A stretch of 64,000 nt of DNA. It comes from Acidobacteriota bacterium (lineage in GTDB: Bacteria; Acidobacteriota; Terriglobia; Terriglobales; Acidobacteriaceae). Below are positions 27,204 to 35,136 of this stretch, piece by piece. Below the pieces are notes generated by a model that saw only the letters and a list, made by a program, of their open reading frames with translations, was not told the origin of the DNA and made no database searches. A program made the position numbers and the translations under genes. How positions within the stretch are numbered: the stretch's first letter is position 1; the number at the start of each line of letters is the position of its first letter. The stretch is taken from positions 108,029 through 172,028 of the forward strand of contig JAJYVF010000007.1 of assembly GCA_021792135.1 (NCBI GenBank), given 5' to 3'.

Positions 27204-28511
27204 ATGCGAGCCAGCGTCATGTTGTATTGCCAGCATCTGGCGGGAATCGGGCATCTGGTACGCACCACGGAGCTGGCGCGTGCATTGCATGCAGAAGGAT
27301 GGGACGTCCTGCTGGTATGCGGCGGTAATATGCCTCCAAACTATACATTTCCCTCGGGCGTAATGGTGGAACGGCTTGAGGCGCTGCAGTCTGATCCTGA
27401 GTACACAGCGCTCGCTGCATGCGCCGCGGGGCAAAGCCTCGATGAGGTGAAAACGCGGCGGACCAAGCGGCTCCTTGCGTTGTTTGACCTCTTTGCGCCG
27501 GATGCATTGATCACCGAGATGTATCCGTTTGGCCGCAAGAAGTTCGCATTTGAGTTGCTGCCGTTGCTGGAGCGTGCACGCAAGGCCAGGCCCAGCCCTG
27601 TCATTGCTGCCAGCGTGCGGGACATTCTGGTGCGCAAGCGCGATCAGGCGGAACATGAGCGCCGGGTTCTCGAGATTGTGAATCGATATTACGACCTCGT
27701 GCTCGTGCACTCCGACGAACTGATGCAACCACTAAAGGCAACCTATGCGCTGGCCGGAGACATTCGACCGGCGGTGATTCACACGGGCTACATTGTGTCG
27801 GAGCAGCAGGGACCACAAGCAGATGCAGTCGAAGCCGCGGCGCAGGAGTTTGTTGCCGAAGAGCTGCTCGGCAATGAATTCATCCTGGTGAGCTGCGGCA
27901 GCGGCCGCCTGCACGCGGGACAACGGTTGATTGACGCAGCGCTCGAATCGGCATTCGCGGTAACAAGGCGTTTCCCGCACGAGATTCTTATCTGCGCGGG
28001 GCCGCTAACTCCTGCCGCTGTATTTGCGCGCTATGAGCGGATGGCCTCCGGACGGAGCCGTGTACACCTGGTCCATGACCTTCCTTTTCTGCGCAACCTG
28101 CTGGAACACACTGCCCTTTCTGTGAGCCTGGGCGGGTACAACACCGTGATGGAGGTGCTGGCATCGCACGCCCAGGCACTGGTGTTCCCTGCCGAACCGA
28201 ACGGAGATGACGAACAGAGAATACGTGTGGAAAGCCTGGCAGCGAAGGGACAGATCCGCCTCCTCAGCGAGCAGGATTTAATCAGCGGCCGATTTGCGGA
28301 ACGTATCGAGGAGGCCCTGCGCCTGCCGTTGGCAGTGGTGCCCCAGCAAATGGACGGGGCAGGAACGAGTGCCCAGGTGCTGAACCGGCTTTACCGGGCA
28401 CGCCGTTCAGAGGCGGCTCCTGCAGGTGCGCAGCAGGGAGAGATTCCCGTGGCAGAGCATCGGAACGAAGGCGCTGCTCGCAGCGTGAAAGGACAGTGGC
28501 TATGCGCCTGA
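27204..28511 (+). CDS. Predicted glycosyltransferase (MurG/COG4671-like), first gene of glycan operon
   Basis: A 435-residue protein with a GT-B look. The N-terminal part begins MLYCQHLAGIGHLVRTTELA with the glycine-rich loop expected for acceptor binding, and the C-terminal part has LVSCGSGRLHAGQ and SLGGYNTVMEVLASHAQALV, the nucleotide-sugar-binding region found in GT28/MurG-like enzymes and in COG4671 'predicted glycosyl transferases'. It should transfer a sugar from a nucleotide donor to an unknown acceptor in the cytoplasm. The last 35 residues are low-complexity and may be dispensable. It overlaps the next gene, a paralogue, by ten bases. The start ATG has an AAGGAG ribosome site. Donor and acceptor cannot be told. 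Confidence 0.75.
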   Translation: MRASVMLYCQHLAGIGHLVRTTELARALHAEGWDVLLVCGGNMPPNYTFPSGVMVERLEALQSDPEYTALAACAAGQSLDEVKTRRTKRLLALFDLFAPDALITEMYPFGRKKFAFELLPLLERARKARPSPVIAASVRDILVRKRDQAEHERRVLEIVNRYYDLVLVHSDELMQPLKATYALAGDIRPAVIHTGYIVSEQQGPQADAVEAAAQEFVAEELLGNEFILVSCGSGRLHAGQRLIDAALESAFAVTRRFPHEILICAGPLTPAAVFARYERMASGRSRVHLVHDLPFLRNLLEHTALSVSLGGYNTVMEVLASHAQALVFPAEPNGDDEQRIRVESLAAKGQIRLLSEQDLISGRFAERIEEALRLPLAVVPQQMDGAGTSAQVLNRLYRARRSEAAPAGAQQGEIPVAEHRNEGAARSVKGQWLCA

Positions 28512-29767
28512 TGGTGTATTCGCACGATACGTTTGGCCTCGGCAACATACGTCGCATGCTGTCGATCTGTCATCACCTGCATGCGACTGTCGAAGGCCTG
28601 TCGATCCTGATTGTTTCCGGCTCGCCGATGCTACAGAGTTTTCGAGTGGCGCAAGGGATTGACTATATCAAGCTGCCATGCCTTAAGCGCGCGGATACCG
28701 GTGAGCTGGGGGTGAAGTTCCTGCCGATGGAGGCTGATGAAGTGATCCGCCTGCGGCGCGAGTTGCTGCTTTCAACCGTGATTTCTTATCGGCCGGATGT
28801 GATTCTGGTGGACAAGAAGCCGGACGGGCTCGCCGGCGAACTGGAGCCCGCGCTGCGTCACGTGCGCTGCGCACTGCCTGAGACACATGTCAGCCTGATA
28901 TTGCGCGACATTCTCGACGCACCCGAAAAGACCAGCCAGGAATGGCAGCAGCGCGGTTACAACAACGTGCTGCACTGGTATTACGACCAGATCCTGGTCC
29001 TGGGATCACAAGGCATTTTTGATGTGTGCGAGGAGTATGGGCTTCCGCCCGCGATTCGCAGGAAGGTGACGTATTGCGGATATGTGAGGCGGCAGGAAGT
29101 GCTGGACGGTCGCGAGAAAGTGCGCGAAAGACTTGGCGTGAAGCCGGGAGCGGCGTTCGTGCTGGCGACCGCGGGCGGTGGCGAGGACGGCTTCGCCGTG
29201 ATGCTGCGAAGCATCGGAGCTGGGCGCAGGTTGAACGAGACTCGGGCCACGGAAATGTTCGTCGTGACGGGACCGGAACTTCCAGTCGAGCAGCGCAGGC
29301 GCCTTATAGACGCCGCGGCAAACGCGCCCAGCACGCGTGTGCTTGAGTTTCTGCCGGACATGATGAGCTACATGGACGCCGCCGATGTGGTGATTTCGAT
29401 GGCAGGCTACAACACCGTATGCGAGCTGGCCACGCTGAACAAGCGCGCCGTGGTGGTGCCGCGCACTACTCCTGTCATGGAGCAGTCTACTCGCATGGAG
29501 CGCATGAGAGGCTACGGCGCCTTCATTGCGCTCTCTCCCCATACGCTGAGCACCGATGGTCTGGCGAACGCAGTGCTGGCGCAGCTGAACGCGCCATACC
29601 ACCATGACTGCGACGGATGGCGGCTGGATATGGGCGCTCTGCCGCGAATTTCAGGCCTCATTGGCCAGTTGAAGGCACGGCGATCCGGGCACGCAATCCG
29701 CATGCCGCAAGAGCGGCTTCCGGAGTACGCCGAGGATGAGCAGCTGATAGATGCTGCCGCTTCCTGA
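28502..29767 (+). CDS. Predicted glycosyltransferase (COG4671-like), paralogue of the preceding gene
   Basis: A 421-residue protein that shares the layout of its upstream neighbour: an N-terminal RLMVYSHDTFGLGNIRRMLS loop and a C-terminal SMAGYNTVCELATLNKRAVV segment matching SLGGYNTVMEVLASHAQALV in the first protein. The pair probably arose by duplication and may add two successive sugars or work as a heterodimer. The ATG at 28502 has AGGA eight bases before it; an in-frame GTG two codons earlier is less likely. It overlaps the preceding gene by ten bases. The ISMAGYNTV motif is the likely nucleotide-sugar-contacting region. The substrate is unknown. Confidence 0.75.
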   Translation: MRLMVYSHDTFGLGNIRRMLSICHHLHATVEGLSILIVSGSPMLQSFRVAQGIDYIKLPCLKRADTGELGVKFLPMEADEVIRLRRELLLSTVISYRPDVILVDKKPDGLAGELEPALRHVRCALPETHVSLILRDILDAPEKTSQEWQQRGYNNVLHWYYDQILVLGSQGIFDVCEEYGLPPAIRRKVTYCGYVRRQEVLDGREKVRERLGVKPGAAFVLATAGGGEDGFAVMLRSIGAGRRLNETRATEMFVVTGPELPVEQRRRLIDAAANAPSTRVLEFLPDMMSYMDAADVVISMAGYNTVCELATLNKRAVVVPRTTPVMEQSTRMERMRGYGAFIALSPHTLSTDGLANAVLAQLNAPYHHDCDGWRLDMGALPRISGLIGQLKARRSGHAIRMPQERLPEYAEDEQLIDAAAS

Positions 29768-29806
29768 CCGAACTGGCCAGACTTCCATTACGACAAGAGA
29801 GTAGAT

Positions 29807-31114
29807 ATGACGATGCTTCCCGTACGTGTCGGGTTTCTGGTGAAGACGTTTCCACGGCTCTCCGAGACATTCATTCTGAACGACATTCTCGGGCTGGAGG
29901 AGATGGGCTGGAATCTGCATATCTACTCGCTGAAACGGCCCTCGGAGGAACCTGTGCATCCCGGTGTCGCGCATGTAAAGGCGCCGGTGGACTACGTGCC
30001 ATCACTGCGACCGGCTGGCACTCTGCTGGATCCGGTCCGGACATGTCTCGCGCATCTGCGACTGCTGGGAAAGAGGCCGGTGAGGTATTTTTCCGCGATG
30101 GCGCGTTACTTTCGCACGACACAGCAGACGCGTCTGAAGGAGTGGCTGCAGGCAGGCAGCCTGGCGGTGACGCTGGAGAAGGAAGGCATCACACATCTTC
30201 ACGCGCACTTTGCGAACACGCCCACTGCGATTGCAGAGATTGTGCACTGGTTGACCGGAATTCCCTTCAGTTTTACGGCGCATGCAAAGGATATTTACAC
30301 CACCGACGAGCTGGATCTGGCGCGTCGGATGGGCGGCGCCGCGGCCGTGTTCACCTGCACGGCATTCAATGCGCACCACCTGCGCGGGATAGCCGGCAGC
30401 AAGGCAGCAATTGAGCTCGTGTATCACGGAATCGATACAGCGCGGTTTGCCCCGCTCAGGGGTAGGAGCGCGCAGGATGTTCGCGGTGAAATCCCGATAG
30501 TGCTGAGCATTGGCCGGTTTTCGGAGAAGAAGGGCCTCGAGGACCTGATGCGTGCCTGCGCGATTTTACGCGACAAAGGCATGGCATTTCGCTGCGTAAT
30601 GGTGGGCTATGGGGCACTCGAAGAGCGCTTGAAGCAACTGAGGCGGGAACTTGGCCTGGAGACGGTGGTTGAGATGCCGGGCAGACTCGCGCAGCCGCAG
30701 GTGATCGAGCAGTACCGGCGGGCGGCGGTGTTCGCACTGCCCTGCGTAGTACTGGAAAACGGGGATCGCGATGGCATTCCGAACGTCCTGCTGGAATCGA
30801 TGGCCGCAGGTGTGCCGGTGGTGACGACGCATGTAAGCGGGATCTCAGAGGTTCTGGAGGAAGGACAGACAGGCTGGATGGTAGAGCCGCATCATCCCGC
30901 AATGCTGGCTGAGCGGATTGAGTTTGTCCTGAACCATCGCGAAGAGGCAGCCGCGGTGGCGTCCCGCGCCCGAATGCGGATCGAGAAGGACTTCACGCTG
31001 GCTGCGAACGCGCAGCGGGTACACAACCAGATGCGCGCTGCGGTGATTGCGGGCCTGAGCCGCACCAGAAGCCCCTGGCCTGTGGCCGCGGCGCCCGGGG
31101 AGTCCAACGCATGA
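29807..31114 (+). CDS. GT4 family glycosyltransferase (WcaL/colanic-acid type)
   Basis: A 435-residue retaining glycosyltransferase with the GT-B fold. The N-terminus GFLVKTFPRLSETFILNDIL is typical of the WcaL/AmsK group, the middle has HLHAHFANTPTAIAEI and FTAHAKDIY, and the C-terminal donor site shows LSIGRFSEKKGLEDLM and the EX7E-type stretch in VVLENGDRDGIPNVLLESMA. Enzymes of this group add hexoses to lipid-linked exopolysaccharide intermediates at the cytoplasmic membrane. The gene starts 39 bases after the second COG4671-like gene and overlaps the ABC exporter start by four bases (ATGA), so it belongs to the same operon. The sugar is unknown. Confidence 0.88.
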   Translation: MTMLPVRVGFLVKTFPRLSETFILNDILGLEEMGWNLHIYSLKRPSEEPVHPGVAHVKAPVDYVPSLRPAGTLLDPVRTCLAHLRLLGKRPVRYFSAMARYFRTTQQTRLKEWLQAGSLAVTLEKEGITHLHAHFANTPTAIAEIVHWLTGIPFSFTAHAKDIYTTDELDLARRMGGAAAVFTCTAFNAHHLRGIAGSKAAIELVYHGIDTARFAPLRGRSAQDVRGEIPIVLSIGRFSEKKGLEDLMRACAILRDKGMAFRCVMVGYGALEERLKQLRRELGLETVVEMPGRLAQPQVIEQYRRAAVFALPCVVLENGDRDGIPNVLLESMAAGVPVVTTHVSGISEVLEEGQTGWMVEPHHPAMLAERIEFVLNHREEAAAVASRARMRIEKDFTLAANAQRVHNQMRAAVIAGLSRTRSPWPVAAAPGESNA

Positions 31115-32979
31115 TACGTACGGCTCCAGCACCGATCACACCAGCAGCTGCAGGACGTGTAATGCGCGAACTGCTAAAGACCTGCCGAGCCGATGTTATA
31201 GCGGAGCGCGGTCCGCTGCTCGGCGCGGTTGCTACGGTGCTGCTCACGGTAGTGTTCCGGGTTTTGGAGCCATGGCCCCTGAAGCTGATCTACGACTTCA
31301 TCTTCGGGCACAGCCATGGCGAGGCCAGGACACTGGAGCTGTTTGGGGTAACGTTTCCGCACCTTGCACCCGAGCATCGTCTCGCGCTGATCTGGATTGC
31401 GGTCTGCAGCCTGGTGGTTTTCAATGTGCTGGCCGGAACATTCGACTACCTGAGCAATGTGGCAATGGGTAATGCCGCGTCGCGGATTCTCTCCAGGCTA
31501 CGCGCACTTCTGTTTCGGCATCTGCAGTCGCTCGATATCAGCTTTCATCGCAGCCACAAGAGCGGCGACCTGGCGGCTTCTGTGACCGCAGACATCGACC
31601 GGCTGCGGGATGTAACGGTATCTGCGCTGCTGCCCTTTATCTCCAACGGGCTGGCGCTCTTCACGATGGTCGCCGTGATGCTGTGGATGAACTGGCGCCT
31701 GGGGATGCTTGTCCTGGTAGCCTTTCCTGCCTTTTATCTGGCGGTTACACGGATCACGCGCCGAATAGAACGTGTCGCGCGGGAACAACGGCAGCGCGAT
31801 GGTGCGATTGCGGCCATTGCGGCGGAGGCAATCGGCGCCATCCACACAATCCAGGCATTTCGACTGGAAGAGGAGTTTGCACGGCGATTCCGCGGCGATA
31901 ACCAGGGGAGCCTGGAAGAGGGCAATCGTGCACAACGGCTCTCTGCGCGGCTGGAGCGCACGGTGGACCTGCTGGCCTCCATTACCACGGCGGGCGTGCT
32001 GCTGCTGGGCGCAAACAGCGTACTCGACGGAAAGCTTACGGCGGGCGATTTGATTGTCTTTGTGAGCTACCTGCGCAACTCCTTCAAGCCGATTCGCCAG
32101 ACAGCCAAATACCTGGCGCAGATTGCAAAGGCGCTCGCTTCCGGCAACCGCGTGTTGGCCCTTCTGGCCGAGAAGCCCGCGATTGTGGACACGGTGCACG
32201 CGGTAAAGGCCGGACAGCTCAGGGGAAGCATCTCGTTTACAGGCGTGAGCTTTGGATACCGGCCGGGCCATCTTGTGCTCAAGGACATTTCGTTCCACGT
32301 GGAAGCCGGCGAGCGGATAGCAATTGTGGGGCCTTCAGGCAGTGGCAAGTCGACGCTCGCCGCGCTCCTTCTCCGCTTTTGCGACCCGCTGACCGGGACG
32401 ATCTGTATCGATGGAGTCGACATTCGCAACTACACGCTGGCGAGCTTGCGGGAAGCGATTTCCGTGGTGATGCAGGACACTGTGCTGTTCACGGGGAGCA
32501 TACGGGACAACATTCGATTTGGGGCGTGCGGCGCAAGCGAGGACCGGATTCGCCACGCGGCCACCAGGGCACGTGCAACGGAGTTCATTGCGCGGATGAG
32601 GCAAGGGTATGAGACGCAGGTAGGTGAGCGCGGCGCGACGCTCTCTGGCGGGCAGCGGCAACGGATTGCTATTGCCCGGGCATACCTGCGCCAGTCATCG
32701 ATTCTGCTGCTGGATGAGGCGACAACGGGACTGGACAGCCATAACAGCCACATGGTGTTAAGCGCCTTACACGAGTTGAGTAAAACACGCACTACGCTAA
32801 CGATCACTCATGAGATCTCCGAGGCGAAGGATGCGGACCGCATTCTCTTTCTCTGCGACGGCCAGATGGAGGAACAGGGGACGCACGAGCAATTGATACG
32901 GCGCAGAGGCCGCTATTGGGCGATGTATATGCAACACACGAATCCGGATTTCAGAAAGGCGACCGTGCATGCAGTGTGA
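31111..32979 (+). CDS. ABC exporter, fused membrane and ATPase domains
   Basis: A 622-residue half-transporter of the MsbA/exporter type. Residues about 30-340 carry six membrane segments (for example VATVLLTVVFRVLEPWPLKL and LALIWIAVCSLVVFNVLAGT), and the C-terminal part is a complete nucleotide-binding domain with Walker A GPSGSGKST, signature TLSGGQRQRIAIA and Walker B ILLLDEATTGLD. Such proteins act as homodimers and flip or export lipids, glycolipids, peptides or drugs. Its place between three glycosyltransferases and a sugar epimerase suggests that it moves the assembled glycan or glycolipid across the inner membrane. It overlaps both neighbours, by four bases upstream and eleven downstream. 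Confidence 0.9.
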   Translation: MIRTAPAPITPAAAGRVMRELLKTCRADVIAERGPLLGAVATVLLTVVFRVLEPWPLKLIYDFIFGHSHGEARTLELFGVTFPHLAPEHRLALIWIAVCSLVVFNVLAGTFDYLSNVAMGNAASRILSRLRALLFRHLQSLDISFHRSHKSGDLAASVTADIDRLRDVTVSALLPFISNGLALFTMVAVMLWMNWRLGMLVLVAFPAFYLAVTRITRRIERVAREQRQRDGAIAAIAAEAIGAIHTIQAFRLEEEFARRFRGDNQGSLEEGNRAQRLSARLERTVDLLASITTAGVLLLGANSVLDGKLTAGDLIVFVSYLRNSFKPIRQTAKYLAQIAKALASGNRVLALLAEKPAIVDTVHAVKAGQLRGSISFTGVSFGYRPGHLVLKDISFHVEAGERIAIVGPSGSGKSTLAALLLRFCDPLTGTICIDGVDIRNYTLASLREAISVVMQDTVLFTGSIRDNIRFGACGASEDRIRHAATRARATEFIARMRQGYETQVGERGATLSGGQRQRIAIARAYLRQSSILLLDEATTGLDSHNSHMVLSALHELSKTRTTLTITHEISEAKDADRILFLCDGQMEEQGTHEQLIRRRGRYWAMYMQHTNPDFRKATVHAV

Positions 32980-34117
32980 CGAGGCGGCCCGGGGAACGAG
33001 GCTATGGATTCTGCGGCATGGGCGGAGCACGTTGAATGACTCGCAGAAGTTTCAGGGGTGCGGTGCGGCGAGTGAGTTGACTATCGAGGGTGTCCGCAGC
33101 GCGGAAGCCGCAGGTACGCGGTTGAAGTATGAAGCCATCGATGCGATCTATTCCAGCCCTCTGCGGCGCGCGATGCAGACGGCCGAACTAGTCGCTGCCG
33201 CACTGGAGAACGGAGCACGGGCACCGAAGCTGGAGACACGCGAGGCATTGCGGGAGATTGAACTCCCGGCATGGGAAGGCCTGACCTTCGCAGCGGTGCG
33301 GGAGAGAAGCCCGGAGCAGTTCCGCCAGTTTCGCGAATGCCCCGAAGAGTTCACGCTGCCTGACGCGGTCGGAGAAGAGCGATGGCCAGTACTCGAAATG
33401 GAGCAGAGGGTTCACCACTTTCTGTCAGAGCTTATACGCGTACAGGCGGGAAGAAACATTTTACTTGTGACACATGGCGGCCCGGCACGAATCATTCTGC
33501 TGGCTGCGCTCCGCCTGCACGTTCGCTGCCTTCATTCCGTGCAGGTATCGCATGGCGGGCTGAGCTGCGTCGCCGTTGACCGATGGCCCGACCGAATGAA
33601 GCTGGAAGTGTTGAATGAGCTGAGCCATTGGGAAGCGAAGCTACCGAAGGTCAAGGATGGCAAGGATGGATTGCGTCTGCTCCTGGTCGCAAGCGACACC
33701 CCGCAGTCGGAAGCAGAAGGAGAAGAGACGCTTGCTCGAATGTTCGAGGATCTGCCGATCCACAGAATTCTGGCCGCAGGACAGGACGGGGTGACAGCCG
33801 CGATGCGCCTGCTGCGCTACCGCAGGCGATCCACGATAGAGACCTGCACGGAGCCGGGATTGCTCGGCAACCTCTTGCGGCAGCTGAGCCGGTATCGCGC
33901 GGAGGGGCTTGTGAACCTGCTGGTCGCAGCCCGTGGCGAGCTATTGAGCCAGGTATTGAAGCAGCTGATGCGATGGGATGCTCTGGGGATGACGACGAGT
34001 GTAGGGCTGTGCAAGGGGCTGAGCGTGGTTCACCTGCCGCGCTCCACCGCGTATCCGGTATTGCAGGCCTTGAACACCTGTCAGGCACCGGAATGCTTTG
34101 CTGGAGGGACGAGATGA
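32969..34117 (+). CDS. Histidine phosphatase with a second, catalytically dead phosphatase-like domain
   Basis: A 382-residue protein of the histidine phosphatase (phosphoglycerate mutase-like) superfamily. Domain 1 has the catalytic RHG at 16-18 (ILRHGRST) and the second histidine at 169 (LLVTHGGPARIILLAAL), so it should use a phospho-histidine intermediate. The family also includes phosphatases of sugar phosphates such as alpha-ribazole-phosphate and glucosyl-3-phosphoglycerate. Residues about 225-370 look like a degenerate copy: LLVAARGELLSQVLKQL aligns with the domain 1 block and has Ala321 in place of the histidine, and no RHG is present. The gene overlaps the exporter by eleven bases and the epimerase by four. 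The substrate may be a phosphorylated precursor of the operon's glycan; that is inference. Confidence 0.83.
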   Translation: MQCDEAARGTRLWILRHGRSTLNDSQKFQGCGAASELTIEGVRSAEAAGTRLKYEAIDAIYSSPLRRAMQTAELVAAALENGARAPKLETREALREIELPAWEGLTFAAVRERSPEQFRQFRECPEEFTLPDAVGEERWPVLEMEQRVHHFLSELIRVQAGRNILLVTHGGPARIILLAALRLHVRCLHSVQVSHGGLSCVAVDRWPDRMKLEVLNELSHWEAKLPKVKDGKDGLRLLLVASDTPQSEAEGEETLARMFEDLPIHRILAAGQDGVTAAMRLLRYRRRSTIETCTEPGLLGNLLRQLSRYRAEGLVNLLVAARGELLSQVLKQLMRWDALGMTTSVGLCKGLSVVHLPRSTAYPVLQALNTCQAPECFAGGTR

Positions 34118-35136
34118 GAGTGCTGGTGACCGGCGCGGCCGGCTTTGTTGGATTTCATATGGCACAAAGACTTCTCAGGGATGGGCATACGGTCTTTGGC
34201 CTGGACAACATGAACGACTACTACTCAGTCCAGTTGAAAGAGGCGCGGCTGGCGCAACTGGTGCGCCACCGGCGCTTCACTCTCGAAGTTGCAAACCTGG
34301 CCGATCGGAACGCTGTGCGGCAAGTCACGAGGCGCGCAGAACCGGATTTCGTAGTGCATCTGGCAGCGCAGGCGGGCGTGCGCTACTCCATGGAGAATCC
34401 AGCCAGCTACGTGGAGAGTAACCTTGCAGGGTTTGTAAATCTGCTCGAGGCCTGCGTCAAGGATTCCGGCCCCCGGCATCTGCTGTATGCGTCGTCGAGT
34501 TCGGTATATGGAGCCAATACTTCGATCCCATTCCGTACGACGGATGCGGTCGACTGCCCAATTTCATTGTACGCAGCGACGAAGCGCGCGAATGAACTGA
34601 TGGCCCATACCTACAGCCACTTGTACGGATTGCCAGTGACGGGTATGCGGTTCTTCACTGTGTATGGCCCATGGGGCCGGCCCGATATGGCGTACTACAA
34701 GTTCGCAGATGCGATTATTGCCGGCCGGCCGATCAGAATCTACAACAACGGGCGCATGCGGCGCGACTTCACCTATGTGGATGACGTGGTAGAGGCCATC
34801 GTGCGTCTCATTCCGCTGGCACCTGAGCGACCGCTGAAAGAGACCAGCGGCGGCTCGCTGCTGAGCGAAGCACGAAGCCGGGTGATCAATATCGGTAACA
34901 ACCAGCCGGTAGAGCTGCTGCGGTTTATCGAGTTGCTGGAAGCGAGCATGAGGAAGCGCGCGATTCGAGAGTATCTGCCGATGCAGCCCGGCGACGTTGC
35001 GGAGACCTATGCGTGTATTGACGATCTGATGGGATTGACTGGCTACCGCCCAATCGTCGGCATTGAGGAAGGCATCGAACGATTTTCCTGGTGGTATCAG
35101 AACTATCATTGCGCGCTGGCAGAGCAGATAGCATGA
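34114..35136 (+). CDS. UDP-glucuronate 4-epimerase-like NAD-dependent sugar epimerase
   Basis: From ATG 34114 the protein has 340 residues and the extended short-chain dehydrogenase fold. It shows the NAD-binding GAAGFVGFHMA near residues 8-18, DNMNDYYSVQLKEARL (a mark of the UDP-glucuronate epimerase group), the catalytic YAATK motif with its upstream Ser/Thr region YASSSSVYG, and GMRFFTVYGPWGRPDMAYYK. The expected reaction is inversion at C4 of UDP-glucuronate to UDP-galacturonate, supplying an acidic sugar donor. An open frame continues 486 bases upstream but that part is only a shadow of the phosphatase gene. Four-base ATGA overlaps join it to both neighbours. It suggests that the operon's glycan contains a uronic acid. 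Confidence 0.88.
   Translation: MRVLVTGAAGFVGFHMAQRLLRDGHTVFGLDNMNDYYSVQLKEARLAQLVRHRRFTLEVANLADRNAVRQVTRRAEPDFVVHLAAQAGVRYSMENPASYVESNLAGFVNLLEACVKDSGPRHLLYASSSSVYGANTSIPFRTTDAVDCPISLYAATKRANELMAHTYSHLYGLPVTGMRFFTVYGPWGRPDMAYYKFADAIIAGRPIRIYNNGRMRRDFTYVDDVVEAIVRLIPLAPERPLKETSGGSLLSEARSRVINIGNNQPVELLRFIELLEASMRKRAIREYLPMQPGDVAETYACIDDLMGLTGYRPIVGIEEGIERFSWWYQNYHCALAEQIA

Noticed and set aside
33628..34113. N-terminal extension of the epimerase frame
   Set aside because: It is a shadow of the histidine phosphatase gene; the NAD-binding motif begins right after the ATG at 34114.
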